A DNA stretch of 64,000 nucleotides, from contig NZ_CP098023.1 of the NCBI RefSeq assembly GCF_030440425.1, forward strand, positions 2,035,501 to 2,099,500, in the 5' to 3' direction. The DNA is from Microbulbifer sp. MI-G (GTDB taxonomy: Bacteria > Pseudomonadota > Gammaproteobacteria > Pseudomonadales > Cellvibrionaceae). Position numbers and translations under genes: made by a program. The notes under the pieces are model-generated. The model had not been told where the DNA came from. It did not search any database and worked only from the letters and a program-made list of their open reading frames with translations. Positions 55,439-64,000 of the stretch are shown here, one piece after another; position 1 is the first letter of the stretch; every line of letters begins with the position of its first letter.

Positions 55439-56104
55439 CTAGGGTTTAAAATACTGCTCCCTCAGCAGTGGCCAGATCTCAGCTGCCGATTGGATCAGGT
55501 GATCCGCCCCCCAACTGGCAGGGTTTTCCGTGACGTCGATGTAGCCATAGTTACAGGCGATGGTGGGCATGCCTGCGCGCTGGCCCGCGACAATATCCCG
55601 CTTGTGATCGCCAATATAAACAGCTTCTGAGGGATCACAGCCGATTTTTGTGCAGGCAAGAAAGATTGCCTCAGGGTCCGGCTTGGGTTGGTTGACGTGG
55701 TCGGGACAGATAACTGCGGCCGGAGGCGGGAGGTAATTGAAGGCCTGCATCAGTGGCACGGTAAAGGCCTCCGGTTTATTGGTCACAATACCCCAGGAAA
55801 TATTGTTTACTAGAAGCGTGTTCAGCAGGGCCTCTATACCGGGAAAAGGAATGGTTTTCTCGGCAAGGTGCGCAAGATAGAGATCCAGCAGGCGCTGCAG
55901 CAGGCTGTTGAAGCCGGGGTCGCCTGCTTTTTTGCCAAATCCCAGGGTTACCAATGCCCGGGAACCGTTGGAGACCGTACTTCTAATGATTTCGTCGGGC
56001 AGGGATGGCAGTTGCTCCTGTTGCCGCAGCTGGTTGAGTACAACAATAAAATCCGGCGCCGTATCCAGAAGTGTGCCGTCAAGATCAAATAACACCGCTT
56101 TCAT
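55439..56104 (-). CDS. gph: Phosphoglycolate phosphatase-like HAD hydrolase
   Basis: A 221-residue HAD hydrolase. The start at 56104 places the nucleophile motif FDLDGTLLDT immediately at the N-terminus; an ATG at 56137 would overlap ubiG. The other motifs are GIVTNKPEAFT (motif II Thr, with cap) and YIGDHKRDIVAGQRAG (motif IV). Members dephosphorylate 2-phosphoglycolate formed during DNA repair, and several other phosphate esters. It begins 13 bases after the ubiG stop codon, so they are one transcription unit. Confidence 0.88.
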   Translation of the reverse strand: MKAVLFDLDGTLLDTAPDFIVVLNQLRQQEQLPSLPDEIIRSTVSNGSRALVTLGFGKKAGDPGFNSLLQRLLDLYLAHLAEKTIPFPGIEALLNTLLVNNISWGIVTNKPEAFTVPLMQAFNYLPPPAAVICPDHVNQPKPDPEAIFLACTKIGCDPSEAVYIGDHKRDIVAGQRAGMPTIACNYGYIDVTENPASWGADHLIQSAAEIWPLLREQYFKP

Positions 56105-56117
56105 TCGCTTGGCTTGC

Positions 56118-56819
56118 TCACTCAGGTTTACTGGCATACATCAGATAGTTCACGTCAACGTCGCGGGCGTTGAGCTTATAGGTGCGGGTTATTGGGTTGT
56201 AGGTCATGCCGGTCATATCCCGAAGTTCCAGATCCGCCTCGCGCAGCCACCTGCCCAATTCGGAAGGTCGGATAAACTTGCTGTATTCATGGGTACCCTT
56301 GGGAAGTAATCGCAGGAGATATTCTGCCCCCACAACAGCGAACAGCCAGCCTTTGGCTGTGCGGTTGATAGTGGAAAAGAAGAGATGACCGCCAGGTTTT
56401 ACCAGTTTTGCGCAGGCGTAAACGACCGATGCGGGGTCGGGGACATGTTCCAGCATTTCCAGGCAGGTAACGATATCAAAGTGCCCGGGCATTTCTTCCG
56501 CCAGTGTCTCAGCGGCTACCCGGCGGTAATCCACCTCGATGCCGCTTTCGAGGGCATGCAATCTGGCGACATTGAGGGGGGCTTCGCCCATATCAATTGC
56601 AGTGACTTCCGCACCCCGATGGACCATGGCTTCCGCCAGAATGCCGCCACCACAGCCAACGTCCAGCAATTTTCTGCCGGCAACTGGGGCCTGCCCGTCA
56701 ATATAATTGGCGCGCAGGGGGTTGATTTCGTGTAGCGGTTTAAATTCGCCCTCCCTGTCCCACCAGCGGCTGGCGAGTTGCTCAAACTTGGCGATTTCCG
56801 CGGGATCTACGTTGCTCAT
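56118..56819 (-). CDS. ubiG: Ubiquinone biosynthesis O-methyltransferase UbiG
   Basis: A 233-residue SAM-dependent methyltransferase. The start at 56819 begins [26 protein letters not shown], closely matching UbiG; upstream in-frame codons do not. SAM motif I is [13 protein letters not shown] near residue 50, then TAIDMGE and [13 protein letters not shown]. It carries out both O-methylations of ubiquinone synthesis. The C-terminal [13 protein letters not shown] and [11 protein letters not shown] are family hallmarks. It lies between mtaD and gph in a minus-strand operon. Confidence 0.95.
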   Translation of the reverse strand: MSNVDPAEIAKFEQLASRWWDREGEFKPLHEINPLRANYIDGQAPVAGRKLLDVGCGGGILAEAMVHRGAEVTAIDMGEAPLNVARLHALESGIEVDYRRVAAETLAEEMPGHFDIVTCLEMLEHVPDPASVVYACAKLVKPGGHLFFSTINRTAKGWLFAVVGAEYLLRLLPKGTHEYSKFIRPSELGRWLREADLELRDMTGMTYNPITRTYKLNARDVDVNYLMYASKPE

Positions 56820-56891
56820 GAACTTTTCTGCAAACTCCGTCGCTAGTAACCGAACCTGTCCGGCTATTGGGCACGGGCGGTGCGTTTGCAC

Positions 56892-58217
56892 CTAGCGCGC
56901 CTGGCCCGCGATTCTATCACGCCAGAGGTGCGCCCGCTGGATTACCTCGGCCTCGTTAAGGGTTTGTAGTCGGCGCTCTTTTAATAGCTGCTTGCCCGCA
57001 ACCCAGACGTCCGTAACATTGTGCCCCCCACCGGCATAAATCAGCTGGGACAGGGGGCTGTGTACCGGTTGCTGTTCCACTCCACCCAGATCGATAGCCG
57101 CGATATCGGCACTTTTTTCTATTTCGAGGCTGCCTGTGATGGTTTCGATACCGAGCGCACGGGCACCGTTAATCGTGGCCATCGAGAGGGCCTGGTGTGC
57201 GGGCAGGGCTGTGGCACTGCCACTGACGGCTTTTGCCAGTAGTGAGGCGGTGTTGGCCTCTGCAAACAAGTCCTGGCGATTATTACTGGCGGCACCATCG
57301 GTTCCAAGGGCAACGTTAATGCCCGCCTTGAGCATCTCGTTGGCGGGGCAGAACCCCGATGCCAATTTAAGATTGGAGGAGGGGCAGTGTGCGACATGGG
57401 CGCCACTCATTTTTAGCAGCTCTATATCCTGCTCATTGGTTGCCACCATGTGCACACAGAGAGTCTGGGGTCCCATCAGGCCCAGGCGCAACAGCCGCTC
57501 CGTCGGGCGCTCCCCAGAGTGTGTCAGAGCATTGTCCACTTCCCGGGAGGTCTCGTGTAGGTGTATTTGTACCGGGATCTGGGCTTCCGCAGCATAGACG
57601 GCGATTTTTTCCAGGGTTCGGTCCCCCACGGTATAGGGCGCATGGGGTGCAAAAACCACCTCGATACGCTCGTGTGTCCGATAGTCATCGCGCAGGGCCA
57701 GCCCCTTGTGTAGTGCCTCCTCGCTGTGGCGGCTCCAGGGGGTCGGGTTGTCCAGCACCGGGAAGGCGATATGGGCGCGGATGCCGCTCTCGCGGGCGGC
57801 TACCGCTACGGCTTCGGGGAAAAAGTACTGGTCGGAGAAGGTGGTAGTGCCTGATCGCAGCATTTCGGCGATCGCCTGGCGGCTGCCGTCTGCCACAAAC
57901 TCCGGGCTCACCCAGCGCTGCTCTACTGGCCAGATGTGCTGTTCCAACCACTCCCTGAGCGGGCGGTCATCGGCAAAACCGCGCAAGAGTGCCATGGGGG
58001 CATGGTTGTGGGTATTGATCAGCCCCGGAATCAGGGCGTGCTGGTTAAGTGCGATCTCGTGTTTTGCCGCGAAGCGGAGCTTGGCTTCGACGGACGGCAG
58101 CAGTGCTGTGATACGTCCCCGAACAATGGCCAGAGAGCAGTGTTCATACACTGTTTGTTCGGGTATGACCGGGATAATCCAGCGCGCGTGAATCAGGGTG
58201 TCTACAGGTTGGTGCAT
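56892..58217 (-). CDS. mtaD: TRZ/ATZ family hydrolase (5-methylthioadenosine/S-adenosylhomocysteine deaminase type)
   Basis: A 441-residue metal-dependent deaminase. Metal-binding motifs: GLINTHNHAPMALLRG (two His) near residue 65, HLHETSREVD (His) near 215, HCPSSNLKLASG, and GTDGAASNNRQDL (catalytic Asp). These match MtaD-type enzymes that deaminate methylthioadenosine and S-adenosylhomocysteine. Its position directly upstream of ubiG, whose reaction releases S-adenosylhomocysteine, suits a clean-up role. It is divergent from gyrA across 184 bases. A guanine or other purine as substrate is less likely. Confidence 0.88.
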   Translation of the reverse strand: MHQPVDTLIHARWIIPVIPEQTVYEHCSLAIVRGRITALLPSVEAKLRFAAKHEIALNQHALIPGLINTHNHAPMALLRGFADDRPLREWLEQHIWPVEQRWVSPEFVADGSRQAIAEMLRSGTTTFSDQYFFPEAVAVAARESGIRAHIAFPVLDNPTPWSRHSEEALHKGLALRDDYRTHERIEVVFAPHAPYTVGDRTLEKIAVYAAEAQIPVQIHLHETSREVDNALTHSGERPTERLLRLGLMGPQTLCVHMVATNEQDIELLKMSGAHVAHCPSSNLKLASGFCPANEMLKAGINVALGTDGAASNNRQDLFAEANTASLLAKAVSGSATALPAHQALSMATINGARALGIETITGSLEIEKSADIAAIDLGGVEQQPVHSPLSQLIYAGGGHNVTDVWVAGKQLLKERRLQTLNEAEVIQRAHLWRDRIAGQAR

Positions 58218-58401
58218 TGGGTCACAGGGCGGTAGCTGAGGTGGGGTGTCACTTTAGCGGTAGAGCAGGACCGCAGCAACCGGGCAGGTTTGCCGTGTGG
58301 TTTCGGGGCCATCCCGCCAGCGTCGTCAAACTATGCTAGAATTGCCCGCTTATCCGGGCTCGGTACTTATGCCCGCGCTATAACAAGGAACGCCGTAAGT
58401 C

Positions 58402-60966
58402 ATGGGCGAATTAGCCAAAGAAATCTCCCCAATTAATATCGAGGAAGAACTCAAGCAGTCTTATCTCGACTATGCCATGAGTGTGATAGTCGGGCGGGCA
58501 CTGCCGGATGTACGCGATGGTCTCAAGCCGGTCCATCGCCGTGTGCTCTTTGCAATGAGTGAGCTCAAAAACGACTGGAATAAACCCTATAAGAAGTCAG
58601 CACGTGTCGTTGGCGATGTGATTGGTAAGTACCATCCCCATGGGGATACTGCGGTATACGACACGATTGTGCGTATGGCCCAACCCTTCTCCTTGCGTTA
58701 CACCCTGGTAGACGGCCAGGGAAACTTCGGCTCCATTGACGGCGATAGTCCGGCCGCTATGCGTTATACCGAAATCCGAATGGACAAGCTGGCCCACGAG
58801 CTGCTGTCGGATCTCGACAAGGAAACCGTCAACTTCGTTGAAAATTACGATGGCTCCGAACAGATGCCGGAGGTGTTGCCCTCTCGGGTACCCAACCTGC
58901 TGGTCAACGGTTCATCCGGTATCGCCGTGGGGATGGCGACGAATATCCCCCCCCACAACCTGAGTGAAGTGATCAAGGCCTGCCTGGCCCTGATTGACAA
59001 CCCGGCGCTTACGGTCGATGACCTGATGGCGTATGTCCCCGGACCGGATTTTCCCACCGGTGCCATTATCAATGGACGCGCCGGTATCCTGATGGCCTAC
59101 CGCACCGGGCGCGGCCGTATCTACGTGCGCGCCAAAGCGGATGTGATCCGCGATGACAAGAGCAATCGCGAAACCATTGTTATCACAGAGATTCCCTACC
59201 AGTTGAACAAGGCGCGCCTGATCGAGCGTATCGCCGAGTTGGTAAAAGAAAAGAAGATCGAGGGCATCTCCGAGCTGCGCGATGAGTCCGATAAAGACGG
59301 TCTGCGTGTCGTGATTGAACTGAAACGTGGCGAACTGGGCGATGTGATTCTGAACAACCTCTACTCACAAACCCAGTTGGAGAGTGTGTTTGGCATCAAT
59401 ATGGTTGCCCTGGTAGACGGTCAGCCCAAGGTCCTGAACCTGAAAGAGCTGCTGGAGCACTTTGTGCGCCACCGCCGGGAGGTGGTCACACGCCGTACAG
59501 TCTACCTGTTGCGCAAGGCTCGTGAGCGCGGTCATATCCTGGAGGGGCTGGCGATTGCCATCGCCAATATCGATCCCGTGATCGAGTTGATCAAGTCCTC
59601 CGCAACCCCGGCCGATGCCCGCGAAGCGCTGTTGGCCAAGGGTTGGGCGGTAGGCAATGTACAGCAGTTTCTGGCGCGAGCCGGCGCCAATGCCTGTCGC
59701 CCGGACGACCTGCCAAAGGCGTTCGGTTTACGCGAGGATGGCACCTACTATCTGTCCCCTGCACAAACACAGGCCATTCTCGAACTGCGTCTGCATCGCC
59801 TGACCGGAATGGAGCACGACAAGCTGTTGACCGAGTACCAGGAGCGGCTGAAACAAATCGCTGAATATCAGCTTATCCTCTCTAGCTTTGAGCGCCTGAT
59901 GGCGGTGATCCGCGAGGAACTGGCGCAGCTCGATACGAATTTTGGGGATGAGCGTCGCACCGATATCGTGGCTTCCCGCCAGGACCTGACTGTAGAAGAC
60001 CTGATCACCCCGGAAGACAAGGTGGTGACCATCTCTCACGGCGGTTATGCCAAAAGCCAGCCGTTGACTGATTACCAGGCCCAGCGCCGTGGCGGTATGG
60101 GCAAGTCGGCAACCCAGGTAAAAAATGAGGATTTTGTCGAGCACCTGCTGATAGCCAATTCCCACGATACCATCCTGTGTTTTTCCAACAGGGGCAAGGT
60201 CTACTGGCTAAAAGTCTATGAAGTGCCGACGGCCGGCCGCGCCTCCCGAGGGCGCCCCATGGTCAATATGCTGCCACTGGAGGAGGGCGAGCGCATCAGC
60301 AGCATGATGCCGGTGTCTGAATATGACGAAAACCACTTCATTTTCTTCACCACTGCTAGCGGTACTGTGAAGAAAACACCGCTCACGGCTTTTGCGCGCC
60401 CGCGCAGTGTCGGTTTGCGCGCTATCGAGCTGGAAGAGGGAGACCGCCTGGTAGCCACGGCGATTACCGATGGCCAGCGCGATGTGGTGCTGTTTACCAG
60501 TGCCGGTAAGGCCGCCCGTTTTTCCGAGCGCAATGTTCGCTCCATGGGGCGTGTTTCCCGGGGTGTGCGCGGTATTCGAATGCAGGGGGGACAGCAGGTG
60601 ATCGCTATGGTGATTCCACAGGAGGGTGGCTCGGTGATGATGGCCACCGAGAAGGGATTCGGCAAGCGTACAGCGATTGGGGACTTCCCCACCAAGGGAC
60701 GCGGCACCCAGGGTGTGATTGCCATTGCCGAGAGTGAGCGCAACGGCGCCCTGATCGGGGCCTGTCAAGTGCATCCAGGTGAAGAGATGATGCTGATCTC
60801 CGATCAGGGTACCCTGGTACGCACCCGGGTAGACGAGGTTTCTGTCCTTGGGCGCAATACACAGGGGGTACGGGTCATACGCCTGAAGACCGGTGAGAAA
60901 CTCGTGGGACTCGGGCGTATTGAAGAAACGGAAGGGGTCAGCGAAGATCGCGGAGGGCCGATGTGA
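58402..60966 (+). CDS. gyrA: DNA gyrase subunit A
   Basis: An 854-residue type II topoisomerase subunit. The N-terminal winged-helix and tower region contains the active-site Tyr122 in AAMRYTE and the quinolone-resistance region [15 protein letters not shown], with Thr83 and Asp87. Thr83 is the natural residue in Pseudomonas, so the protein need not be resistant. The C-terminal beta-pinwheel has repeated blades ([24 protein letters not shown]) and the GyrA-box motif QRRGGMGK. It supercoils DNA with GyrB. The start is at 58402, with AAGGAA about 12 bases upstream. A hairpin follows at 60990. Confidence 0.98.
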   Translation: MGELAKEISPINIEEELKQSYLDYAMSVIVGRALPDVRDGLKPVHRRVLFAMSELKNDWNKPYKKSARVVGDVIGKYHPHGDTAVYDTIVRMAQPFSLRYTLVDGQGNFGSIDGDSPAAMRYTEIRMDKLAHELLSDLDKETVNFVENYDGSEQMPEVLPSRVPNLLVNGSSGIAVGMATNIPPHNLSEVIKACLALIDNPALTVDDLMAYVPGPDFPTGAIINGRAGILMAYRTGRGRIYVRAKADVIRDDKSNRETIVITEIPYQLNKARLIERIAELVKEKKIEGISELRDESDKDGLRVVIELKRGELGDVILNNLYSQTQLESVFGINMVALVDGQPKVLNLKELLEHFVRHRREVVTRRTVYLLRKARERGHILEGLAIAIANIDPVIELIKSSATPADAREALLAKGWAVGNVQQFLARAGANACRPDDLPKAFGLREDGTYYLSPAQTQAILELRLHRLTGMEHDKLLTEYQERLKQIAEYQLILSSFERLMAVIREELAQLDTNFGDERRTDIVASRQDLTVEDLITPEDKVVTISHGGYAKSQPLTDYQAQRRGGMGKSATQVKNEDFVEHLLIANSHDTILCFSNRGKVYWLKVYEVPTAGRASRGRPMVNMLPLEEGERISSMMPVSEYDENHFIFFTTASGTVKKTPLTAFARPRSVGLRAIELEEGDRLVATAITDGQRDVVLFTSAGKAARFSERNVRSMGRVSRGVRGIRMQGGQQVIAMVIPQEGGSVMMATEKGFGKRTAIGDFPTKGRGTQGVIAIAESERNGALIGACQVHPGEEMMLISDQGTLVRTRVDEVSVLGRNTQGVRVIRLKTGEKLVGLGRIEETEGVSEDRGGPM

Positions 60967-60989
60967 TCCGCGCCTCTGGCATCTCGGTG

Positions 60990-61014
60990 AAAGGCTGCGT
61001 TTATCGCGGCCTTT
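60990..61014 (+). terminator. Hairpin after gyrA
   Basis: AAAGGCTGCG pairs with CGCGGCCTTT (one T-G pair) across a 5-base loop, 24 bases after the gyrA stop codon. A short pyrimidine-rich tail follows, so intrinsic termination is likely but not certain. Confidence 0.65.
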
Positions 61015-61134
61015 CTTGCCTCAGGCACCCTAAAAAATGCGCCAAGACGAAAGGTCCATCTCCCGGAATCACGGTTTGTGCGTGGATGCATCTAGTTGTA
61101 TTTGAAACCATGTTTGGTTTTCTGGAGTCATGCG

Positions 61135-62214
61135 ATGAGGAAGTTTAATTTTTCCGCCGGTCCCGCAGCATTGCCGGAGCCGGTGCTGTATCAGGCCCAG
61201 CAGGAGCTGCTAGACTGGCACGGGCTGGGCTGCTCGGTGATGGAGATCAGTCACCGCACAGCGGAATTTATTGCGGTTGCCGAGCGCGCAGAGCAGGATT
61301 TGCGCGACCTGCTCTCTATTCCGGAGAGCTACAAAGTGCTGTTCCTGCAGGGCGGTGCCACAGCGCAGTTTGCTGCTGTACCCTGGAATCTCTTCGGTTC
61401 GGGTGCCAAAAAAGCCGACTACATTCACTCTGGGCACTGGGCGGCAAAAGCCATCAAGGAAGCCAGGCGTTACGGCGAAGTGACGGTGGTTGCTTCCAGT
61501 GAAGACCGCAATTTCCGTTACGCTCCCGCAAAAGACTGCTGGCAACAGAGTGCAGAAGCGGCTTATCTCCACTATACCCCGAATGAAACCATCGGCGGGG
61601 TCGAGTTTGATTATGTGCCAGAGGTGGATTGCCCTTTGGTGGCCGATATGTCTTCCAGTATTCTGTCGCGCCCGATTCCAGTGGATAAGTTTGGCGTGAT
61701 CTATGCTGGTGCCCAGAAAAATATGGGCCCCTCGGGTATTGCTGTTGCCATAGTCCGCGAGGACCTGCTCCATAGGGCAATGGCGGGTATTCCGCGCGGT
61801 TTGAGCTGGAAGGTGGCGGCGGACGCGGGCTCCATGGATAACACCCCTCCGACCTTTGCCTGGTATCTGTCGGGTCTGGTATTTCAGTGGCTCAAGGCTC
61901 AGGGTGGAGTTGAGGCGATGGCGCGACTCGCCGATAAAAAATCCGCATTGTTGTACGAATTTCTTGATCGCAGTGAGTTTTTCTCCAGCCCTGTGGAGAA
62001 GGAAAGCCGCTCCAGGATGAACGTCCCCTTTGTGCTGGCCGATGAGCGTCTCCACAAGCCGTTTCTCGAGGCAGCCGGTGAGGCCGGGCTGCTGGGCTTG
62101 AAAGGGCATCGCTCAGTTGGTGGTATGCGTGCGTCATTATACAACGCTGTCCCCCTTGAGGCGGTGGTGGCATTAGTGGCATTTTTGTCAGATTTCGAAG
62201 CGCGCCGGGGTTAG
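61135..62214 (+). CDS. serC: Phosphoserine aminotransferase
   Basis: A 359-residue PLP enzyme, the usual length. The start at 61135 follows TGGAG and begins MRKFNFSAGPAALPEPVL, the family signature. The PLP lysine is Lys195 in AGAQKNMGPSG. The enzyme makes phosphoserine from 3-phosphohydroxypyruvate in serine synthesis, and also acts in pyridoxal phosphate synthesis. It lies after gyrA and before pheA, the standard gammaproteobacterial order. A C-terminal GHRSVGGMRASLYNA completes the substrate-binding region. Confidence 0.97.
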   Translation: MRKFNFSAGPAALPEPVLYQAQQELLDWHGLGCSVMEISHRTAEFIAVAERAEQDLRDLLSIPESYKVLFLQGGATAQFAAVPWNLFGSGAKKADYIHSGHWAAKAIKEARRYGEVTVVASSEDRNFRYAPAKDCWQQSAEAAYLHYTPNETIGGVEFDYVPEVDCPLVADMSSSILSRPIPVDKFGVIYAGAQKNMGPSGIAVAIVREDLLHRAMAGIPRGLSWKVAADAGSMDNTPPTFAWYLSGLVFQWLKAQGGVEAMARLADKKSALLYEFLDRSEFFSSPVEKESRSRMNVPFVLADERLHKPFLEAAGEAGLLGLKGHRSVGGMRASLYNAVPLEAVVALVAFLSDFEARRG

Positions 62215-62355
62215 TGTCTGGTCTAAAACAACAGGTTTTCGCGCTACAGTATTCTTGATGGCTTCGAGCGGTGATTGGGTTGCAGCCGATATTGCATGCC
62301 AGTCCCGGGCGAATAACTCAGTATTTGATAGGTGAGCTGGAACGTAAAAAGGCGG

Positions 62356-63459
62356 ATGACCGAGGAAACTGTAAGTGGTGACCAGCGCTTGCTGGAGCTG
62401 CGCAATCGTATTGACAGCATTGATGGCGATATCGCCCGGCTGATCAGTGAAAGAGCCAACTGTGCACTGGCAGTTGCCGCGGTGAAAAAGGCAACCGGTG
62501 GGGATGCCCTGTATTACCGGCCCGAGCGCGAAGCTCAGGTACTGCGCCGGGCGATGGAACGCAATAGCGGCCCTTTAACCGATGAGGAAATGGCGCGTCT
62601 GTTCCGGGAAATTATGTCTGCCTGTCTGGCTCTCGAAGAGCCGGTTAAGGTGGCCTACCTGGGGCCGGAGGGGACTTTTACCCAGCAGGCTGCGTTAAAA
62701 CATTTTGGCAACTCTGCACAGAGTCGCCCTCTGGCGGTTATTGATGAGGTGTTTCGCGAGGTGGAGGCAGGCGCGGTGAACTACGGGGTTGTGCCCGTAG
62801 AGAACTCCACAGAGGGGGTCATTAACCATACCCTGGACAATTTTATGACCTCCAATTTATACATCTGTGGAGAGGTGGAGCTGCGTATTCACCACCACCT
62901 GATGATTTCTGATGTCACCCGGGCAGACGCAATCACGCGCATTTATTCCCACGCACAGAGTCTGGCACAGTGTCGCAAGTGGCTCGATGCACACTATCCC
63001 AACGTGGAGCGGGTAGCGGTAGCCAGCAATGCCGATGCGGCTGTGCGTGTCAAGGGGGAGTGGAATGCCGCAGCCATCGCTGGCGATATGGCGGCTGAGT
63101 TGTACGGCCTGAAGATCTTGTCGGAAAAAATTGAAGACCGCCCGGATAATTCCACACGTTTTTTGATTATCGGTACTCAGGAAGTACCGGCGAGCGGTGA
63201 CGACAAGACCTCTTTGATGGTATCAATGCGAAATGAGCCCGGCGCCTTGCACAATCTGCTGGAACCATTCCGTCGCTTTGGCGTTGATCTCACCCGTGTG
63301 GAGACGCGCCCGTCCCAGTCCGGCAACTGGAATTATGTCTTCTTTATCGACTTTGTGGGACATCGAGACACAAAAAATATTGCCTCGGCCCTGCGGGAAG
63401 TGGGTGTTTGTGCCTCGGACGTGAAAGTGCTCGGATCTTACCCGCGCGGTGTGCTGTGA
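62356..63459 (+). CDS. pheA: Chorismate mutase/prephenate dehydratase (P-protein)
   Basis: A 367-residue bifunctional enzyme. The start at 62356 follows AAGGCGG; a GTG at 62332 is less likely. Residues 10-90 form the AroQ chorismate mutase (LRNRIDSIDGDIARLI). The prephenate dehydratase domain starts at VAYLGPEGTFTQQA and contains VPVENSTEGV and the catalytic Thr of NSTRFLIIG. The ACT domain (about 280-360, MVSMRNEPGALHNLL and ESRP-like ETRPS) binds phenylalanine for feedback control. Its stop overlaps the tyrA start by one base, so expression is coupled. Confidence 0.97.
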   Translation: MTEETVSGDQRLLELRNRIDSIDGDIARLISERANCALAVAAVKKATGGDALYYRPEREAQVLRRAMERNSGPLTDEEMARLFREIMSACLALEEPVKVAYLGPEGTFTQQAALKHFGNSAQSRPLAVIDEVFREVEAGAVNYGVVPVENSTEGVINHTLDNFMTSNLYICGEVELRIHHHLMISDVTRADAITRIYSHAQSLAQCRKWLDAHYPNVERVAVASNADAAVRVKGEWNAAAIAGDMAAELYGLKILSEKIEDRPDNSTRFLIIGTQEVPASGDDKTSLMVSMRNEPGALHNLLEPFRRFGVDLTRVETRPSQSGNWNYVFFIDFVGHRDTKNIASALREVGVCASDVKVLGSYPRGVL

Positions 63460-64000
63460 TGGATCAAGTGCAAGTTGGCCGGCTCGTAGTCATTGGAGTC
63501 GGCCTGATAGGTGGTAGTTTTGCACTCGCATTAAAAACTGCAGGGGCATGTCGCGAGGTGATTGGGGTTGCGCCCCCGGGGAAAACCTGCGAACAGGCAA
63601 AATCGCTCGGGATAGTTGACAGTGCCAGCAGCAGTCTTGCCGAGGTTCTGCCCCAGTTGGAAGCCAGTGATCTGGTTTTTATCGCCGTGCCAACCCTGGC
63701 TGTGGAATCGGTGTTTGCCCAAATTAGAGCCTACATGCCTGAGGGCGTTACAGTGACAGATGGTGCCAGTGTCAAAGGCAGTGTGGTGCGCGCGGCGAAA
63801 ACAGTGTGGGGCAGGGTGCCCAGTTTTTTGGTACCGGGTCACCCCATCGCGGGCTCTGAGCACAGTGGTGCAGCCGCTGCGCGCGATGACCTTTATTACA
63901 ATCACCGGGTTATCCTAACCCCCCTGCCCGAGACCGGTACAGGCCATTTGCAGCGGGTGGTGCAATTGTGGCAGGTAGCGGGTGCGTCAGTGTTAAAGAT
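63459..64000 (+). CDS. tyrA: Prephenate dehydrogenase (5' part, runs off the window)
   Basis: About 180 residues are visible; the protein continues past the window end. The start ATG at 63459 shares its A with the end of the pheA stop codon (TGATG). The NAD-binding motif is VIGVGLIGGSFALAL near residue 10; SDLVFIAVPTLAV and VTDGASVKGSVV follow, and the signature HPIAGSEHSG with the catalytic His comes near residue 130. It converts prephenate to 4-hydroxyphenylpyruvate for tyrosine. In many relatives the same reading frame continues into aroA; that cannot be seen here. No hisC gene separates it from pheA. Confidence 0.95.
   Translation, partial: MDQVQVGRLVVIGVGLIGGSFALALKTAGACREVIGVAPPGKTCEQAKSLGIVDSASSSLAEVLPQLEASDLVFIAVPTLAVESVFAQIRAYMPEGVTVTDGASVKGSVVRAAKTVWGRVPSFLVPGHPIAGSEHSGAAAARDDLYYNHRVILTPLPETGTGHLQRVVQLWQVAGASVLK

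Noticed and set aside
58649..58665. GyrA Thr83 as a possible quinolone-resistance change
   Set aside because: Thr at position 83 is the natural residue in Pseudomonas and other relatives, and Asp87 is intact, so the sequence does not show acquired resistance.

Overview
The window comes from a GC-rich, Gram-negative, marine-type gammaproteobacterium. The order gyrA-serC-pheA-tyrA, with mtaD-ubiG-gph-yciK running divergently from gyrA, is typical of that class. Two TonB-dependent receptors, PagL, RdgC and many outer-membrane-type lipoproteins fit a polysaccharide-degrading Cellvibrionales-like bacterium (Microbulbifer or a relative). The genus is inferred from gene content only. I see no rRNA, tRNA, insertion sequence, prophage or CRISPR array.

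Layout. 1-9510, minus strand: 5' part of rdgC, an alkaline-phosphatase-superfamily enzyme downstream of a TonB receptor, three exported proteins of unknown function, and a multicopper oxidase. 10.2-21.7 kb, plus strand: a coherent catabolic locus with a Gfo/Idh/MocA oxidoreductase, TIM-barrel sugar isomerase/epimerase, MFS transporter, LacI regulator, DUF1080 lipoprotein, GMC flavoprotein, its Tat-exported small subunit and a large TonB receptor. Three copies of the palindrome TGTAACCGGTTACA lie in its two promoter regions. 21.8-36.8 kb: mixed metabolism (PepD, RNase II, leucine dehydrogenase, M16 protease, GST, amidohydrolase, SIMPL protein, PLP enzyme, VOC enzyme, patatin, GntR regulator). 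37.1-40.0 kb: a probable polyamine catabolism pair. 40.6-45.7 kb: a tightly packed surface-glycan-like cluster with a divergent shikimate-kinase homologue. 45.8-50.1 kb: an Lrp regulator divergent from a fused 2-oxoacid:ferredoxin oxidoreductase that carries a frameshift at a G run. 50.3-55.4 kb: TraB/GumN protein, PagL, an unusual sigma-70 factor, small exported proteins and YciK. 55.4-64.0 kb: gph, ubiG, mtaD, gyrA, serC, pheA and the start of tyrA.

How the genes work together. The 10.2-21.7 kb locus reads as a complete route for taking up and cleaving a glycoside by oxidation rather than hydrolysis. The TonB receptor would bring the ligand into the periplasm. The Tat-exported GMC complex would oxidise a sugar hydroxyl, probably C3. 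The DUF1080 lipoprotein would cleave the keto-glycoside, the MFS carrier would import the product, and the cytoplasmic oxidoreductase and isomerase would return it to central metabolism. LacI would control the set through the palindromes. No glycoside hydrolase is present, which supports this reading. This locus and the 40.6-45.7 kb cluster are the best candidates for a poorly described system.
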